Part shown: piece by piece, positions 27,956-36,925 of the stretch
Layout of the letters: every line of letters begins with the position of its first letter
How positions within the stretch are numbered: position 1 is the stretch's first letter
Assembly (NCBI GenBank): GCA_035063785.1
Contig: JAPSFS010000007.1
Coordinates: 1 to 64,000, forward strand
Source: Comamonas_C sp026954015
GTDB lineage: Bacteria; Pseudomonadota; Gammaproteobacteria; Burkholderiales; Burkholderiaceae_C
Direction of reading: 5' to 3'
DNA length: 64,000 bases
Made by a program: the position numbers and the translations under genes
Notes under the pieces: generated by a model
Told to the model about the DNA's origin: nothing
The model's database searches: none
What the model saw: only the letters and a program-made list of their open reading frames with translations

Positions 27956-27998
27956 GTGACGCAATGCTATAGATAATTCCACTTGATGTCACGCATTG
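27956..27998. promoter_or_regulatory. Repeated GTGACGCAATG-type boxes between paaX-like and comEC genes
   Basis: GTGACGCAATG (27956-27966) and GTCACGCATTG (27988-27998) form an imperfect direct repeat around an AT-rich core in the divergent region. The first shares GTGACGCAA with the site at 27097. Candidate autoregulatory sites of the PaaX-type repressor. Confidence 0.4.
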
Positions 27999-28007
27999 AA
28001 CAGGGCG

Positions 28008-30506
28008 ATGGCTCCGCGTCTTTCCTGCAGTGCCGATAGCATTGCGGCCATGCCTGCCGCATCCGGTACGCCCGAACCCGCCCGCCGCACCGCGTGGCTG
28101 TTGCCGGGGCTGCTCGTGGGCTGGCTGGTGGGCACGGCGCTGCAGTTGCAGCAGGCGGCGCTCTGGGGCGGTGGGTACTACGCGGGCGTGCTGGTGCTGG
28201 GTGCGCTGGCGTGCGCCGTCGCGCTGGCCGCCCGGCGGCATGCGTGGGCGCGGTGGGGCGTCGTGGGGGCCGGGGTGCTGTTCGCGTTCGGCGCCTGCGG
28301 GGTGCGCTCCGTCGTATATGCGGGGGACGCGCTTGCGCCCGCGCTGGAGGGCCAGGACGTGCGCGTGACCGGCGTCATCGCCGCGATGCCGCAGCTGCGC
28401 GGCAGCGACGTGCGGCTGCGCTTCGCGGTCGAGTCCGCCGAACGCGATGGCGCGGCGGTGCATCTGCCCGCGCTCGTCGATCTGACCTGGTACGCGAGCG
28501 ACTTTGGCCGCGAGGAGCGCACGGTGCCCGCGTTGCGCGCGGGCGAGCGCTGGCGCCTCACGGTGCGCCTGAAGGCGCCGCACGGCGCGGTGAACCCGCA
28601 CGGGTTCGACTACGACCTGTGGAGGTGGGAGCAGGGCGTGCAGGCCAGCGGCTACGTGCGCACCAGCGGGCGGCTCGACGCGCGCCTGGGCGCGCCCGAG
28701 CGGCTCGCGCAGACCTGGCGCTACCCGCTGGAGCAGGCGCGCCAGCGGGTGCGCGACGCCGTCGTGCGCACGCTGGCCGCCGACCCTGCCGACGGCGCGC
28801 GTGCGCGGGCCGCGGGCGTGGTCGCGGCGCTCGTCACCGGCGACCAGCGCGCGATCGAGCGCGGCGACTGGCAGCTCTTTCGCATCACGGGTGTCGCGCA
28901 CCTCATGAGCATCTCCGGCCTGCACATCACGATGTTCGCGTGGCTGGCGGCGCTGCTCGTGGGCTGGCTGTGGCGACGCTCGGCGACGCTGTGCCTGGCC
29001 GTTCCCGCGTCCTCGGCGGCGCTCGCAGGCGGCGTGCTGCTGGCCACGGCCTACGCGCTTTTCAGCGGCTGGGGCGTGCCCGCGCAGCGCACCGTCTGCA
29101 TGCTCGCCACCGTCGCGCTGCTGCGCCTGTCGGGGCGGCGCTGGCCGTGGCCGCAGGTCTGGCTGCTGGCCTGCGCGGTGGTGCTGGCCTTCGACCCCTG
29201 GGCCATGCTGCAGGCCGGGTTCTGGCTCAGCTTCGTCGCGGTGGGGATACTCTTTGCTACCGATAGTGGAGCTGCCAGCGCTCACGGGACGGGCGTTATA
29301 GCCCGATTTGCCTTGATGCTGCGCGAGCAGGCGCGCATCACCGTGGCGCTGGCGCCGCTCACGCTGCTGCTGTTCGGCCAGATCTCGCTCGTCGGACTGG
29401 TGGCCAACCTGCTGGCGATTCCGTGGGTCACCGTGCTCGTCACGCCGCTGGCGATGCTGGGCGTGCTGTGGGCGCCGCTGTGGCAGGCGGCGGCGTGGTG
29501 CGTTCAGGCGCTGGCGTTGTGGCTCACGTGGCTCGCCTCGTGGTCGCTGGCGCAGCTCACGCTGGCGCAGGCACCGCTGTGGGCCGGGGCGGCGGCGGTG
29601 CTGGGCGGCGCGCTGCTCGTGCTGCGCCTGCCCTGGGCGGTGCGGCTGCTCGCGCTGCCGCTGATGCTGCCCGCGCTGTGGTGGCAGGTGCCACGCCCCG
29701 CGCCCGGGCAGTTCGACCTGCTGGCGGTGGACGTGGGCCAGGGCCAGGCGGTGCTGCTGCGCACCGCCACGCACAGCCTGCTGTACGACACCGGGCCGCG
29801 CTACGGCGAGGATGCCGACGCGGGCCAGCAGGTGCTGGTGCCGCTGCTGCAGTCCACAGGCGAGCGGCTCGACCGGCTGGTGCTGAGCCATGGCGACAGC
29901 GACCACATCGGCGGAGCCGCTGCCGTCATCGCGCAGCAGCCGCATGCCGACGTGCTCGGCTCCATCCCCGCGGACCACCCGCTGCAGGCGCTGCGGCCCA
30001 TCGCGCCGTGCCGCGCCGGGCAGGCCTGGCAGTGGGACGGCGTGCGCTTTGCCGTGCTGCACCCGGGCGAGCCGCCGATCGAGGGTGTCGCGTCGCCCCG
30101 CGGTTCGCCCACCAACGCGCGCAGTTGCGTGCTGCGCATCAATGCCGAGGGCGGCGTCGCCGCGCTGCTCACCGGCGACATCGAGCGCGCGCAGGAGCAG
30201 CAGCTCGTGCAATCCGGCGCGCCGCTCACCGCCGACGTGCTCGTGGTGCCGCACCACGGCAGCAAGACCTCGTCCAGCGACGCCTTCCTGGATGCGGTGC
30301 AGCCCGCCACCGCACTCGTGCAGGCGGGCTACCGCAACCGCTTCGGCCACCCCGCGCCGCCGGTGGTGCAGCGCTATGAAGAACGCGGCATCGCGCTCGT
30401 GAACACCGCTACCTGTGGCGCCGCGAGCTGGTCTTCAACCCAACCACAGGTGGAGTGCGAGCGCGAGCGCACGCGGCGGTATTGGCGGCACTCAACCGGC
30501 TTTTAG
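28008..30506 (+). CDS. comEC: DNA internalisation channel ComEC/Rec2
   Basis: ComEC carries single-stranded DNA across the inner membrane during natural transformation. The 832-residue protein has an N-terminal helix pair with an OB-like region (VRVTGVIAAMPQLRG), and the Competence membrane domain with GVAHLMSISGLHITMFAWLAAL and SGWGVPAQRTVCMLATVALLRL. The C-terminal metallo-beta-lactamase domain shows LLAVDVGQGQAVLL, SHGDSDHIGGAAAV and VPHHGSKTSSS. The start is ATG 28008; ATG 28050 is possible. The segment FATDSGAASAHGTGVIARF is encoded by a degenerate copy of the dispersed palindrome. Confidence 0.93.
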   Translation: MAPRLSCSADSIAAMPAASGTPEPARRTAWLLPGLLVGWLVGTALQLQQAALWGGGYYAGVLVLGALACAVALAARRHAWARWGVVGAGVLFAFGACGVRSVVYAGDALAPALEGQDVRVTGVIAAMPQLRGSDVRLRFAVESAERDGAAVHLPALVDLTWYASDFGREERTVPALRAGERWRLTVRLKAPHGAVNPHGFDYDLWRWEQGVQASGYVRTSGRLDARLGAPERLAQTWRYPLEQARQRVRDAVVRTLAADPADGARARAAGVVAALVTGDQRAIERGDWQLFRITGVAHLMSISGLHITMFAWLAALLVGWLWRRSATLCLAVPASSAALAGGVLLATAYALFSGWGVPAQRTVCMLATVALLRLSGRRWPWPQVWLLACAVVLAFDPWAMLQAGFWLSFVAVGILFATDSGAASAHGTGVIARFALMLREQARITVALAPLTLLLFGQISLVGLVANLLAIPWVTVLVTPLAMLGVLWAPLWQAAAWCVQALALWLTWLASWSLAQLTLAQAPLWAGAAAVLGGALLVLRLPWAVRLLALPLMLPALWWQVPRPAPGQFDLLAVDVGQGQAVLLRTATHSLLYDTGPRYGEDADAGQQVLVPLLQSTGERLDRLVLSHGDSDHIGGAAAVIAQQPHADVLGSIPADHPLQALRPIAPCRAGQAWQWDGVRFAVLHPGEPPIEGVASPRGSPTNARSCVLRINAEGGVAALLTGDIERAQEQQLVQSGAPLTADVLVVPHHGSKTSSSDAFLDAVQPATALVQAGYRNRFGHPAPPVVQRYEERGIALVNTATCGAASWSSTQPQVECERERTRRYWRHSTGF
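29253..29309. repeat. Dispersed palindromic repeat, copy 6 (inside comEC)
   Basis: GAGCTGCCAGCGCT, an 8-base spacer, then GGGCGTTATAGCCCGATTT, flanked on the left by TACCGATAG. It matches the AGCTGCCAGCGCT arm exactly; the right arm is decayed. The frame is kept between two membrane segments of ComEC. Confidence 0.5.
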
Positions 30507-30700
30507 AGTCGGCTTTTGTTTTACAGGGGGCGGAGTCAAGCACCAAGTGCAACACCGGGAATTTTTGTTGTAATTTTGCCGTAGTCACTGCACCACGATC
30601 GATGTGGTATCGCCTGAATTGTGCTTCGCGGAGCACGCCTGCGCCTGCCCGATGGCGGTCCGCCATATACGCACACCGCCCACCTTGAGTTGCGCCGCCA
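30507..30700. other. Gene-free stretch downstream of comEC
   Basis: A 194-base stretch between convergent genes. Base composition shifts here from the G+C-rich backbone towards the AT-rich arylsulfotransferase gene. I see no convincing gene, RNA or strong terminator. It may contain the boundary of transferred DNA. Confidence 0.4.
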
Positions 30701-32221
30701 TTACATTATTTTCAAATCTTCGAATCGGATTACGTTCGCGTTCCAACTGGATGAACACGTGGATTTGTTTGTGTATTCAAAATCAAACACAACGTTTCCA
30801 GCTGGGTCCAGGCCGACCAATCGAGCGTTGGAGCCGTCATTCGCCGTAGCGTAGCTTATGATCGTCGACCTGTTTGCGGTTTGATACGCGCTGGAACAAA
30901 TACGTGAAGATATGGATTTATCGTAATCGAAATTCCATATATTATTTGCCGACATGTAGGTGGTATCTATTGAATAGACCGATACTGCGCTATATGAGCG
31001 AGAAGCGCCCGTCGGTTTATCTGACGGTTGGTTGTAACTTGGGGCCCCATTGTTGAACAGCATCATGAAACCATCAGACGTCATTGATATTGCGTGCTGT
31101 CCAATGGGATACAGACCATCTGCATTCAAATTCAATGCCTTGGCCCGCAATGATGGGAATGTGTACCAATATTTTGTCGGATCACCAAGTATCCACTTTA
31201 TGTTGCCGGTGTGATAGTCAATTTTTATGACGAAATTTTCGCGACTGGACGCGATGATTGAATCGTCGCTGGCATCGTATGTGGATGCGTTCATATGGAA
31301 CCAGTCAACACCGGGTCGAATGAACGTGCTCGGGTCGTCACCATTGGAACTCATATAGTTGCCTAGTATGGCTGCAAAATCCCATTGATTGAGGATTTCC
31401 CCCGATGGGGTGAATTCTGCGAGAGTGGATTCCAGATTGTCTTCGCCTCCAACGAGGGTGTTAAATTCCCCGAGCAGAGCGTTTTTCCCCGAGTCGATGT
31501 TATGATGAAATTTTTGATAATTTGTCGTATTCAAAACGGTGTTGGCAATTTTGCCATCTAATTCAATAATATGAATATCTGTGGAATCGGCATCTCCCAC
31601 GATGAATTTATTTTCACTGAAAATGGACGAATATGCATTGATGGCCAACGGTGACACCCACCTGATCTGACCGTCGGTATCCACGACCATCGGTCCGTTG
31701 GTGGATGATTTCATCAGAAAATAATCAAAGTCGATTTTGTCATTTTCCGTTCTTTTTTTCAAGATGTTGACGTGATCATACACACCGGACGGATCAACGT
31801 AAACAGGCGTTGAAATCGCTGTATCTATCTCCTGAACAGAATTGTCAGAAAAACGCAGAAGTATCTTGATGCGGTTGCTGTTCCCGGCATAGAGTCCGAA
31901 AATGGGCATGGTCATGGTATCGGCGCCGCCTGTCAGATATTTTTTTTGTATGAGTGCATCTGGGCTGTAGCTGACATGAACGGGCTTTGATACCGACCCT
32001 GGTAGTGGCTCAATCGTATAGTCGTAGCGTATTATTTTCTTGATCGAACTGCCGTTGATTGGAAGGAAACTGATGAACGGAGTCGGACCGGACAGGGAGG
32101 TCCCAACGGCGATGTCGCTCGCGGAGGCCTCTGTCGGATCCGATCCTCCTCCACCACAGGCGCTCAATATTGAGATCAGAGCAATAATCGTTAAATTTCT
32201 TGGGGATTTTAGAAAAGACAT
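30701..32221 (-). CDS. Arylsulfotransferase (ASST)-family lipoprotein
   Basis: A 506-residue exported protein with lipobox LSAC, related to bacterial aryl sulfate sulfotransferase, which moves sulfate from phenolic sulfate esters to phenols. Active-site motifs are recognisable: FHHNID (first His), WFHMNASTYDASDDSIIASSRENFVIK-like block with His-x-Asn and Arg, then IKWILGDP, and GQHAISMTSDGFMMLFNNG with the likely sulfated His. The start is ATG 32219-32221 (MSFLKSPRN), giving a proper signal peptide. The gene is far richer in A+T and in AAT/AAA/ATT codons than its neighbours, suggesting acquisition from another lineage. Substrate unknown. Confidence 0.82.
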   Translation of the reverse strand: MSFLKSPRNLTIIALISILSACGGGGSDPTEASASDIAVGTSLSGPTPFISFLPINGSSIKKIIRYDYTIEPLPGSVSKPVHVSYSPDALIQKKYLTGGADTMTMPIFGLYAGNSNRIKILLRFSDNSVQEIDTAISTPVYVDPSGVYDHVNILKKRTENDKIDFDYFLMKSSTNGPMVVDTDGQIRWVSPLAINAYSSIFSENKFIVGDADSTDIHIIELDGKIANTVLNTTNYQKFHHNIDSGKNALLGEFNTLVGGEDNLESTLAEFTPSGEILNQWDFAAILGNYMSSNGDDPSTFIRPGVDWFHMNASTYDASDDSIIASSRENFVIKIDYHTGNIKWILGDPTKYWYTFPSLRAKALNLNADGLYPIGQHAISMTSDGFMMLFNNGAPSYNQPSDKPTGASRSYSAVSVYSIDTTYMSANNIWNFDYDKSISSRICSSAYQTANRSTIISYATANDGSNARLVGLDPAGNVVFDFEYTNKSTCSSSWNANVIRFEDLKIM

Positions 32222-32388
32222 GGGTCGGCAACGTGTTGATGTGGAACAAAGTCTAATGGTCAATAGGATCTGGCGGATATTCAAGTGGGCGTTTCAGAAG
32301 TGTGAAATTGGATCTGTTATATATCAAAATTTCTTTTGATTTGGGTTGTGCGGAGGCGGTGCGATGATGATCGCTCGGTTGGCAAACC

Positions 32389-33258
32389 CTACTGGCAACC
32401 TTGCTGTGTTTCCACCGGCCGTGCCGCATCACTGCACCACTCGCTCCAGCTTCCAGCGTAGAGCGTGGTGGGCGGGTAGCCCGCAAGCTGCATCGCCAGC
32501 AGATTGTGGATCGCGCTCACGCCGCTGCCGCATTGGTGCACCACGCTCGCCGGGTCGTGGCCGTGCAGCAGGGCAGCGAATTCGCCGCGCAGTTGCGCCG
32601 CGCTCTTGAATCGGCCATCGGGGCCCAGGTTGTCCGTCCACGGGCGGTTGAGTGCGCCGGGAATGTGACCGGCCACCGGGTCCAGCGGCTCGACCTCGCC
32701 GCGGTAGCGCTCGGCGGCGCGGGCGTCGAGCACGGTCTGGTGGGCGCTGGCGAGTTGTGCGAGCACCTCGTCCGCGGTGCGCAGCGCCACGAGCGGTGCG
32801 CGCAGCGTGAAGCGCCCCGGCGCGCGCGGCGCCTCGATGCCGTCTGTCACCGCGCCGCCCGCGGCCTGCCACGCGGCAAAACCGCCGTCGAGCACCGCCA
32901 CCGCGCCGTGGCCCAGCCACTGCAGCATCCACCACAGCCGCACCGCCGTCATGCCGCCGCTGCGGTCGTAGGCGACTGCCTGCATACCGTCGGCGAGGCC
33001 TGCGCTCGCAAGCCACGCGGCGAAGCGCTCGCGCGTGGGCAGCGGGTGGCGCCCGCCCGAGACGCCCGGTCCCCCAGCAGCGCTCAGGTCGCGGTCCAGG
33101 TGCGCGTAGACGGCGCCGGGGATGTGCGCCGCGTGATAGCGGGCGATGCCCCACTCGGTATCGGTCAGGTCGAAGCTGCAGTCAAAGACCATCAGGGGCG
33201 CGCCGCTGGCGATCAGGGTGCGCAGGTCGGCGGCGGAAATCAGGGGCGATGCGGGCAT
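32389..33258 (-). CDS. sseA: 3-mercaptopyruvate/thiosulfate sulfurtransferase
   Basis: A 289-residue tandem rhodanese. The inactive N-terminal domain has FDLTDTEWGIARYHAAHIPGA and YDRSGGMTAVRLWWMLQWLGH. The C-terminal domain carries the active-site Cys in HQCGSGVSAIHNLLAM, the CGSGV form favouring mercaptopyruvate over thiosulfate, and LYAGSWSEWCSD. It moves sulfane sulfur from 3-mercaptopyruvate to thiol acceptors. The DMT transporter upstream ends 1 nt before its start, so the two are co-transcribed. Confidence 0.92.
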   Translation of the reverse strand: MPASPLISAADLRTLIASGAPLMVFDCSFDLTDTEWGIARYHAAHIPGAVYAHLDRDLSAAGGPGVSGGRHPLPTRERFAAWLASAGLADGMQAVAYDRSGGMTAVRLWWMLQWLGHGAVAVLDGGFAAWQAAGGAVTDGIEAPRAPGRFTLRAPLVALRTADEVLAQLASAHQTVLDARAAERYRGEVEPLDPVAGHIPGALNRPWTDNLGPDGRFKSAAQLRGEFAALLHGHDPASVVHQCGSGVSAIHNLLAMQLAGYPPTTLYAGSWSEWCSDAARPVETQQGCQ

Positions 33259-33259
33259 G

Positions 33260-34165
33260 TCAATGGGGCACGTTCAGGGCGGGGCTGCGGGCGCGCAGCA
33301 CGGTGGCGGCGATGGCGCTCGCGATGATGATGGCCATGCCCGCCCAGGCGACGAGGGGCAGGTATTCGCCGAAGACCAGCATGCTGTACAGGCTTGCGAA
33401 GATGAGGCCGGAGTATTGCAGGTTGGCCACGACGAGCGTGCCGCGCGTGCTCGACGCGCGCGTGAACGCCATCGTCATGCACAACTGCCCGCCCGCCGCC
33501 AGGAGCCCCAGCGGCAGCAGCCACAGCGCGGGCCAGCCCGGAAACGGCGACACGCCCGTAAGCGGCATGGCCCCCGCGCCCGCGACGGTGCAGCCGAGCG
33601 CGAAATAGAACACGGTGCGCGTCTCGGGCTCGCCCAGGCGCGCGAGCGCCACCACCTGCATGTAGGCGAGCGCCGCGCCCATGCCGCCGAGCAGCCCGAC
33701 GACGGCGGCCAGCCCCTGGTTGTCGCCCAGTTGCGGGCACAGCATGAGCACCACGCCGGCGAAGCCCAGCAGCACGCAGGCGACGAGCGACATGGGCACC
33801 GGCGGACGGTGCTGCCCGGCGGTGGGCCGCCACGCGAGCATCGCGCCGCCGACGACGAAGGCGGCGATCCAGACGCTGCTCATGTAGCCGAAGGTCATTG
33901 CCGTGGGCAGCGGCAGGTAGATGATGGCGTAGAACGATGCGCCCAGCGAGAGCACGCCGATGAAGCTGCGCCAGGCGTGCATGCCGGGGTAGCGCGTGGC
34001 CAGGCCCACGCCCTGGCGGCGCGCCAGCCACCACAGCAGTGCCATGCTGATGAGGCCGCGCCAGCAGACCATCTCCACCGCCGTGAAGTAGGGCGCGGCG
34101 AGCTTGACGCACACGCCCATGCTGGCGAAGAAGAAGGCCGCCAGAACCATCCAGAGCCCTTGCAT
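33260..34165 (-). CDS. EamA/DMT-superfamily exporter
   Basis: A 301-residue inner-membrane protein with about ten helices and the duplicated EamA layout: MQGLWMVLAAFFFASMGVCVKLAAPY opens the first half, and LAAVVGLLGGMGAALAYMQV the second. The ATG at 34163-34165 was chosen because upstream sequence is a copy of the dispersed repeat. The substrate is unknown; such transporters export amino acids, nucleotides or other metabolites. It is co-directional with sseA and 53 nt downstream of a Rieske oxygenase gene. Confidence 0.87.
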   Translation of the reverse strand: MQGLWMVLAAFFFASMGVCVKLAAPYFTAVEMVCWRGLISMALLWWLARRQGVGLATRYPGMHAWRSFIGVLSLGASFYAIIYLPLPTAMTFGYMSSVWIAAFVVGGAMLAWRPTAGQHRPPVPMSLVACVLLGFAGVVLMLCPQLGDNQGLAAVVGLLGGMGAALAYMQVVALARLGEPETRTVFYFALGCTVAGAGAMPLTGVSPFPGWPALWLLPLGLLAAGGQLCMTMAFTRASSTRGTLVVANLQYSGLIFASLYSMLVFGEYLPLVAWAGMAIIIASAIAATVLRARSPALNVPH

Positions 34166-34166
34166 G

Positions 34167-34223
34167 GTTTTTGGCAAAAAGCGGCTCTGGCGCTTGTGTG
34201 GCAAGCGCAGGCAGCTATCTATT
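34167..34223. repeat. Dispersed palindromic repeat, copy 7 (Rieske/DMT boundary)
   Basis: CTGGCGCTTG-N5-CAAGCGCAGG is a 10-bp stem with one mismatch, flanked by TTTTTGGCAAAAAGCGGCT on the left and GCAGCTATCTATTC on the right. It covers the stop region of the Rieske gene and could fold as an RNA hairpin or terminator. Confidence 0.8.
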
Positions 34224-35361
34224 CGAGAGTCTTGAGCGCGTCGCCCATGCGGGCGCGGTACCACTCGTGGAAGTGCCGCATGCCGTCTTCCATCGGGCTC
34301 TGGTAGGGGCCGGTTTCGTTCACGCCGCGCGCCATCAGCGCACGCCGGCCCTGGTCCTCGCGCTCGCCGATCTCGTCGTCCTCGATGGCGGTCTCCATGT
34401 AGGCGGCCTGCTGCGCCTCGATGAACTCGCGCTCGAAGGCTGCAATCTCCTCGGGGTAGTAGAACTCGACGAGGTTCAGCGTCTTCTGCGGCCCCATCGG
34501 GTGCAGCGTCGAGACGGTGAGCACGTGCGGGTACCACTCCACCATGATGTGCGGGTAGTAGGTGAGCCAGATCGCGCCGCGCTCGGGCATCTGGCCTTCG
34601 CGGTAGCGCAGCAGCACCTCGTGCCAGAGGCGGTAGGCGTCGGTGCCGGGCTTGCCGAAGGTGGGCGCCACGCCCACGGTCTGCACCGAGTATTCGCGCC
34701 CGAATTGCCAGCTCAGGTCGTCGCAGGTGACGAAGTTGCCCAGCCCCGGGTGGAAGGGACCGACGTGGTAGTCCTCCAGATAGACCTCGATGAAGGTCTT
34801 CCAGTTGTAGTGGCACTCGTGCAGCTCGGCGCGGTCGAACACGTAGCCGTCGAACGACAGGTCGGCGGCCACGCCCATGCCCGCGAGGTCCGCGGCGATG
34901 TCACGCCCGTTGTCCTCGAACAGCAGGCCGTTCCACGTGCGCAGCCCCCAGGTGTCCAGGTTCAGCCCGGGGTTGCTCGCGAAGTGCGGCGCGCCCAGCA
35001 GCGTGCCGTCGCTCGCGTACGTCCAGCGGTGGATCGGGCAGACGATGTTGCCGCCCGCGTGGCCCTTGCCCTCGGCGCCCAGGTTGCCCTGGCCGCTGAG
35101 CATCAGCGCCTGCCGGTGGCGGCAGCAGTTGGAGATGAGCTGCGCCTGCCCGTCGCGCCCGCGCACCAGCGCGCGCCCGCCGCCCTCGTGCGCCAGCACG
35201 TGGTAGTCGCCCGCCTCGGGCACCTGCAGAGCGTGCCCGACGTAGCGCGGCCCCTGCGCGAACAGCGTCCGGCGCTCGCGCTGGTGCAGCGCTTCGTCGA
35301 AATAGCTGGAAACCGGGAGTTGGCTTGCGGCCTGCTGCAGTTGAAGACTTAAATCAGACAT
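34219..35361 (-). CDS. Rieske-type aromatic ring-hydroxylating oxygenase, alpha subunit
   Basis: A 380-residue non-heme iron oxygenase. The Rieske [2Fe-2S] ligands are CRH (in SNCCRHRQALML) and CPIH (in NIVCPIHRWTYA). The mononuclear iron site is EVYLEDYHVGPFHPGL (D-x2-H-x4-H). No beta subunit, ferredoxin or reductase gene is adjacent, so the electron donor must be encoded elsewhere. Substrate not predictable; single-component relatives include oxygenases for carnitine-like and aromatic compounds. Start ATG 35359-35361. Confidence 0.9.
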   Translation of the reverse strand: MSDLSLQLQQAASQLPVSSYFDEALHQRERRTLFAQGPRYVGHALQVPEAGDYHVLAHEGGGRALVRGRDGQAQLISNCCRHRQALMLSGQGNLGAEGKGHAGGNIVCPIHRWTYASDGTLLGAPHFASNPGLNLDTWGLRTWNGLLFEDNGRDIAADLAGMGVAADLSFDGYVFDRAELHECHYNWKTFIEVYLEDYHVGPFHPGLGNFVTCDDLSWQFGREYSVQTVGVAPTFGKPGTDAYRLWHEVLLRYREGQMPERGAIWLTYYPHIMVEWYPHVLTVSTLHPMGPQKTLNLVEFYYPEEIAAFEREFIEAQQAAYMETAIEDDEIGEREDQGRRALMARGVNETGPYQSPMEDGMRHFHEWYRARMGDALKTLE

Positions 35362-35766
35362 GGACGTCCTGACCTAAAGCCCCCCCACAGGGAGGTTGCG
35401 CGTGGCATGCACGGGCGAGAAAAAATGAAACCGGCCGGGCACGGTTTGCCGGAGCCGGTTTGCGAGGAGGGGCAATTATAAGAGGCGCGGCGACGCAGGC
35501 GCCCCGCATCGCCCTGCAGCCGCTCCGGGGTACGCGCCATCGGCATTGCGATGGGGATGAGCGATGACCGATCCGGGTTTCGACGGGCCCAGGGGCGTGG
35601 TCTGGCGGCTGCCGCGGCTGGCGGTGGCGGGCAAACGCGCTCAGGCGGGCGGCACTCAGTCGTGCATCCCATCCCCATGCAGGGCGCGCCGCATCGCGGG
35701 GGCTTATGGAGCGTCGCCCTAAAATCCCCTGCTTACCCGCACGCCGTTCGCGCAGACCGATTGCCC
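35362..35766. other. 405-base region between divergent Rieske and xseB genes
   Basis: No convincing gene. It must contain the promoters for the Rieske gene (left) and the xseB-ispA-dxs set (right). GCGATGGGGATG near 35548 is mirrored by CATCCCATCCCCATGC near 35663, a loose long-distance inverted repeat. Short frames exist but lack ribosome sites or family signatures. Confidence 0.45.
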
Positions 35767-36009
35767 ATGCCCAAGGCCGCCGCCGCACCCACCCCACCCG
35801 CCGAGCCCGCGAGCTACGAAGCCGCGTTGCAGGAGCTGGAAGACCTCGTCGGTCGCATCGAGGCGGGCCAGTTGCCGCTGGAGCAGATGCTCACGAGCTA
35901 CCAGCGCGGCGCGCAATTGCTGCAGTTCTGCCGGGCGCGGCTCGACGCGGTGCAGCAGCAGATCAAGCTGCTCGATGAGGGCGTGCTCAAGCCATGGACA
36001 CCGCAGTGA
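35767..36009 (+). CDS. xseB: Exodeoxyribonuclease VII small subunit
   Basis: An 80-residue subunit of exonuclease VII, which degrades single-stranded DNA. SYEAALQELEDLVGRIEAGQLPLEQMLTSYQRG-type helix-turn-helix and QIKLLDEGVLKPW fit the family. The ATG at 35767 gives the usual length. The stop lies 16 nt inside ispA, the common xseB-ispA-dxs order. Confidence 0.93.
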   Translation: MPKAAAAPTPPAEPASYEAALQELEDLVGRIEAGQLPLEQMLTSYQRGAQLLQFCRARLDAVQQQIKLLDEGVLKPWTPQ

Positions 36010-36908
36010 CAGCAGCGCGTGTCGCGGACTTCGACGCGGCCGGCTGGGTGCGCGGGGCGCAGGCGCGCGTCGAGCGGGCGCTGCTCGGCTGGGTGCCTCG
36101 GCAGTCCCCCGCCGACCTGGGCGAACCCATGCGCTACGCGGTGACGGGCGGCGGCAAGCGCTTGCGCCCGCTGCTGGTGCTCGCCGCCTGCGAGGCGGTG
36201 CGCGGCAGCGAGGAGGGCGCGCTGCGCGCGGCCTGTGCGGTGGAGCTGATCCACGCCTACTCGCTCGTGCACGACGACCTGCCGTGCATGGACAACGACG
36301 TGCTGCGCCGCGGCCAGCCCACGGTGCACGTGCGCTACGGCGAGGCGCGCGCGCTGCTCGCGGGCGACGCACTGCAGGCGCTGGCGTTCGAGCTGCTCAC
36401 GCCCGAAGAGGGCGTGCCGCCCGCGACGCAGGCCGTGCTGTGCCGGCTGCTCGCGCAGGCCGCGGGCGCACACGGCATGGCGGGCGGGCAGGCCATCGAT
36501 CTTGCGAGCGTGGGCGTGCAGCTTGGTGAAGACGAGCTGCGCCGCATGCACCGCCTCAAGACCGGTGCGCTGCTGCAGGCGAGCGTGCTGATGGGCGCGG
36601 CGTGCGGCGCGCCGGATGCGCGCGCGCGCCAGGCGCTGGCGCGCTACGGCGCGGCGCTGGGGCTGGCCTTCCAGGTGGTGGACGACATCCTGGACGTGAC
36701 GCAAGATTCGGCCACGCTGGGCAAGACGCCCGGCAAAGACGCCGCCAGCGGCAAGCCCACCTACGTCTCGCTCATGGGGCTCGAGGGCGCACGTGCGCAT
36801 GCGCAGGCGCTGCTTGCCGAGGCGCTCGTCGCGCTGCGCGAGACGGGCCTCGTGGATACCCAGGCGCTGCAAGCGCTTGCCCGTATGGTGGTACACCGTA
36901 CGCATTGA
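35994..36908 (+). CDS. ispA: Polyprenyl (farnesyl) diphosphate synthase
   Basis: Condenses isopentenyl and allylic diphosphates to farnesyl diphosphate, the precursor of quinones and undecaprenyl carriers. The 304-residue protein has GGGKRLRPLLVLAACEA, the first Asp-rich motif HDDLPCMDND, GGQAIDLAS, the KTGALLQASV segment and the second Asp motif FQVVDDILDVT. It overlaps xseB by 16 nt. It is separated from dxs by 73 nt that contain the best-preserved copy of the dispersed palindrome. Confidence 0.95.
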   Translation: MDTAVTAARVADFDAAGWVRGAQARVERALLGWVPRQSPADLGEPMRYAVTGGGKRLRPLLVLAACEAVRGSEEGALRAACAVELIHAYSLVHDDLPCMDNDVLRRGQPTVHVRYGEARALLAGDALQALAFELLTPEEGVPPATQAVLCRLLAQAAGAHGMAGGQAIDLASVGVQLGEDELRRMHRLKTGALLQASVLMGAACGAPDARARQALARYGAALGLAFQVVDDILDVTQDSATLGKTPGKDAASGKPTYVSLMGLEGARAHAQALLAEALVALRETGLVDTQALQALARMVVHRTH

Positions 36909-36925
36909 TGCTGCAAGACTCAAGC

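Noticed and set aside
27930..30350. N-terminal extension of the paaX-like frame over comEC
   Set aside because: The true start is ATG 27929; the extension is an antisense shadow with repetitive Arg/His-rich translation.
35548..35680. Loose inverted repeat GCGATGGGGATG / CATCCCATCCCCATGC as a possible RNA gene
   Set aside because: Arms are over 100 bases apart with mismatches and there is no promoter or terminator pattern around them.
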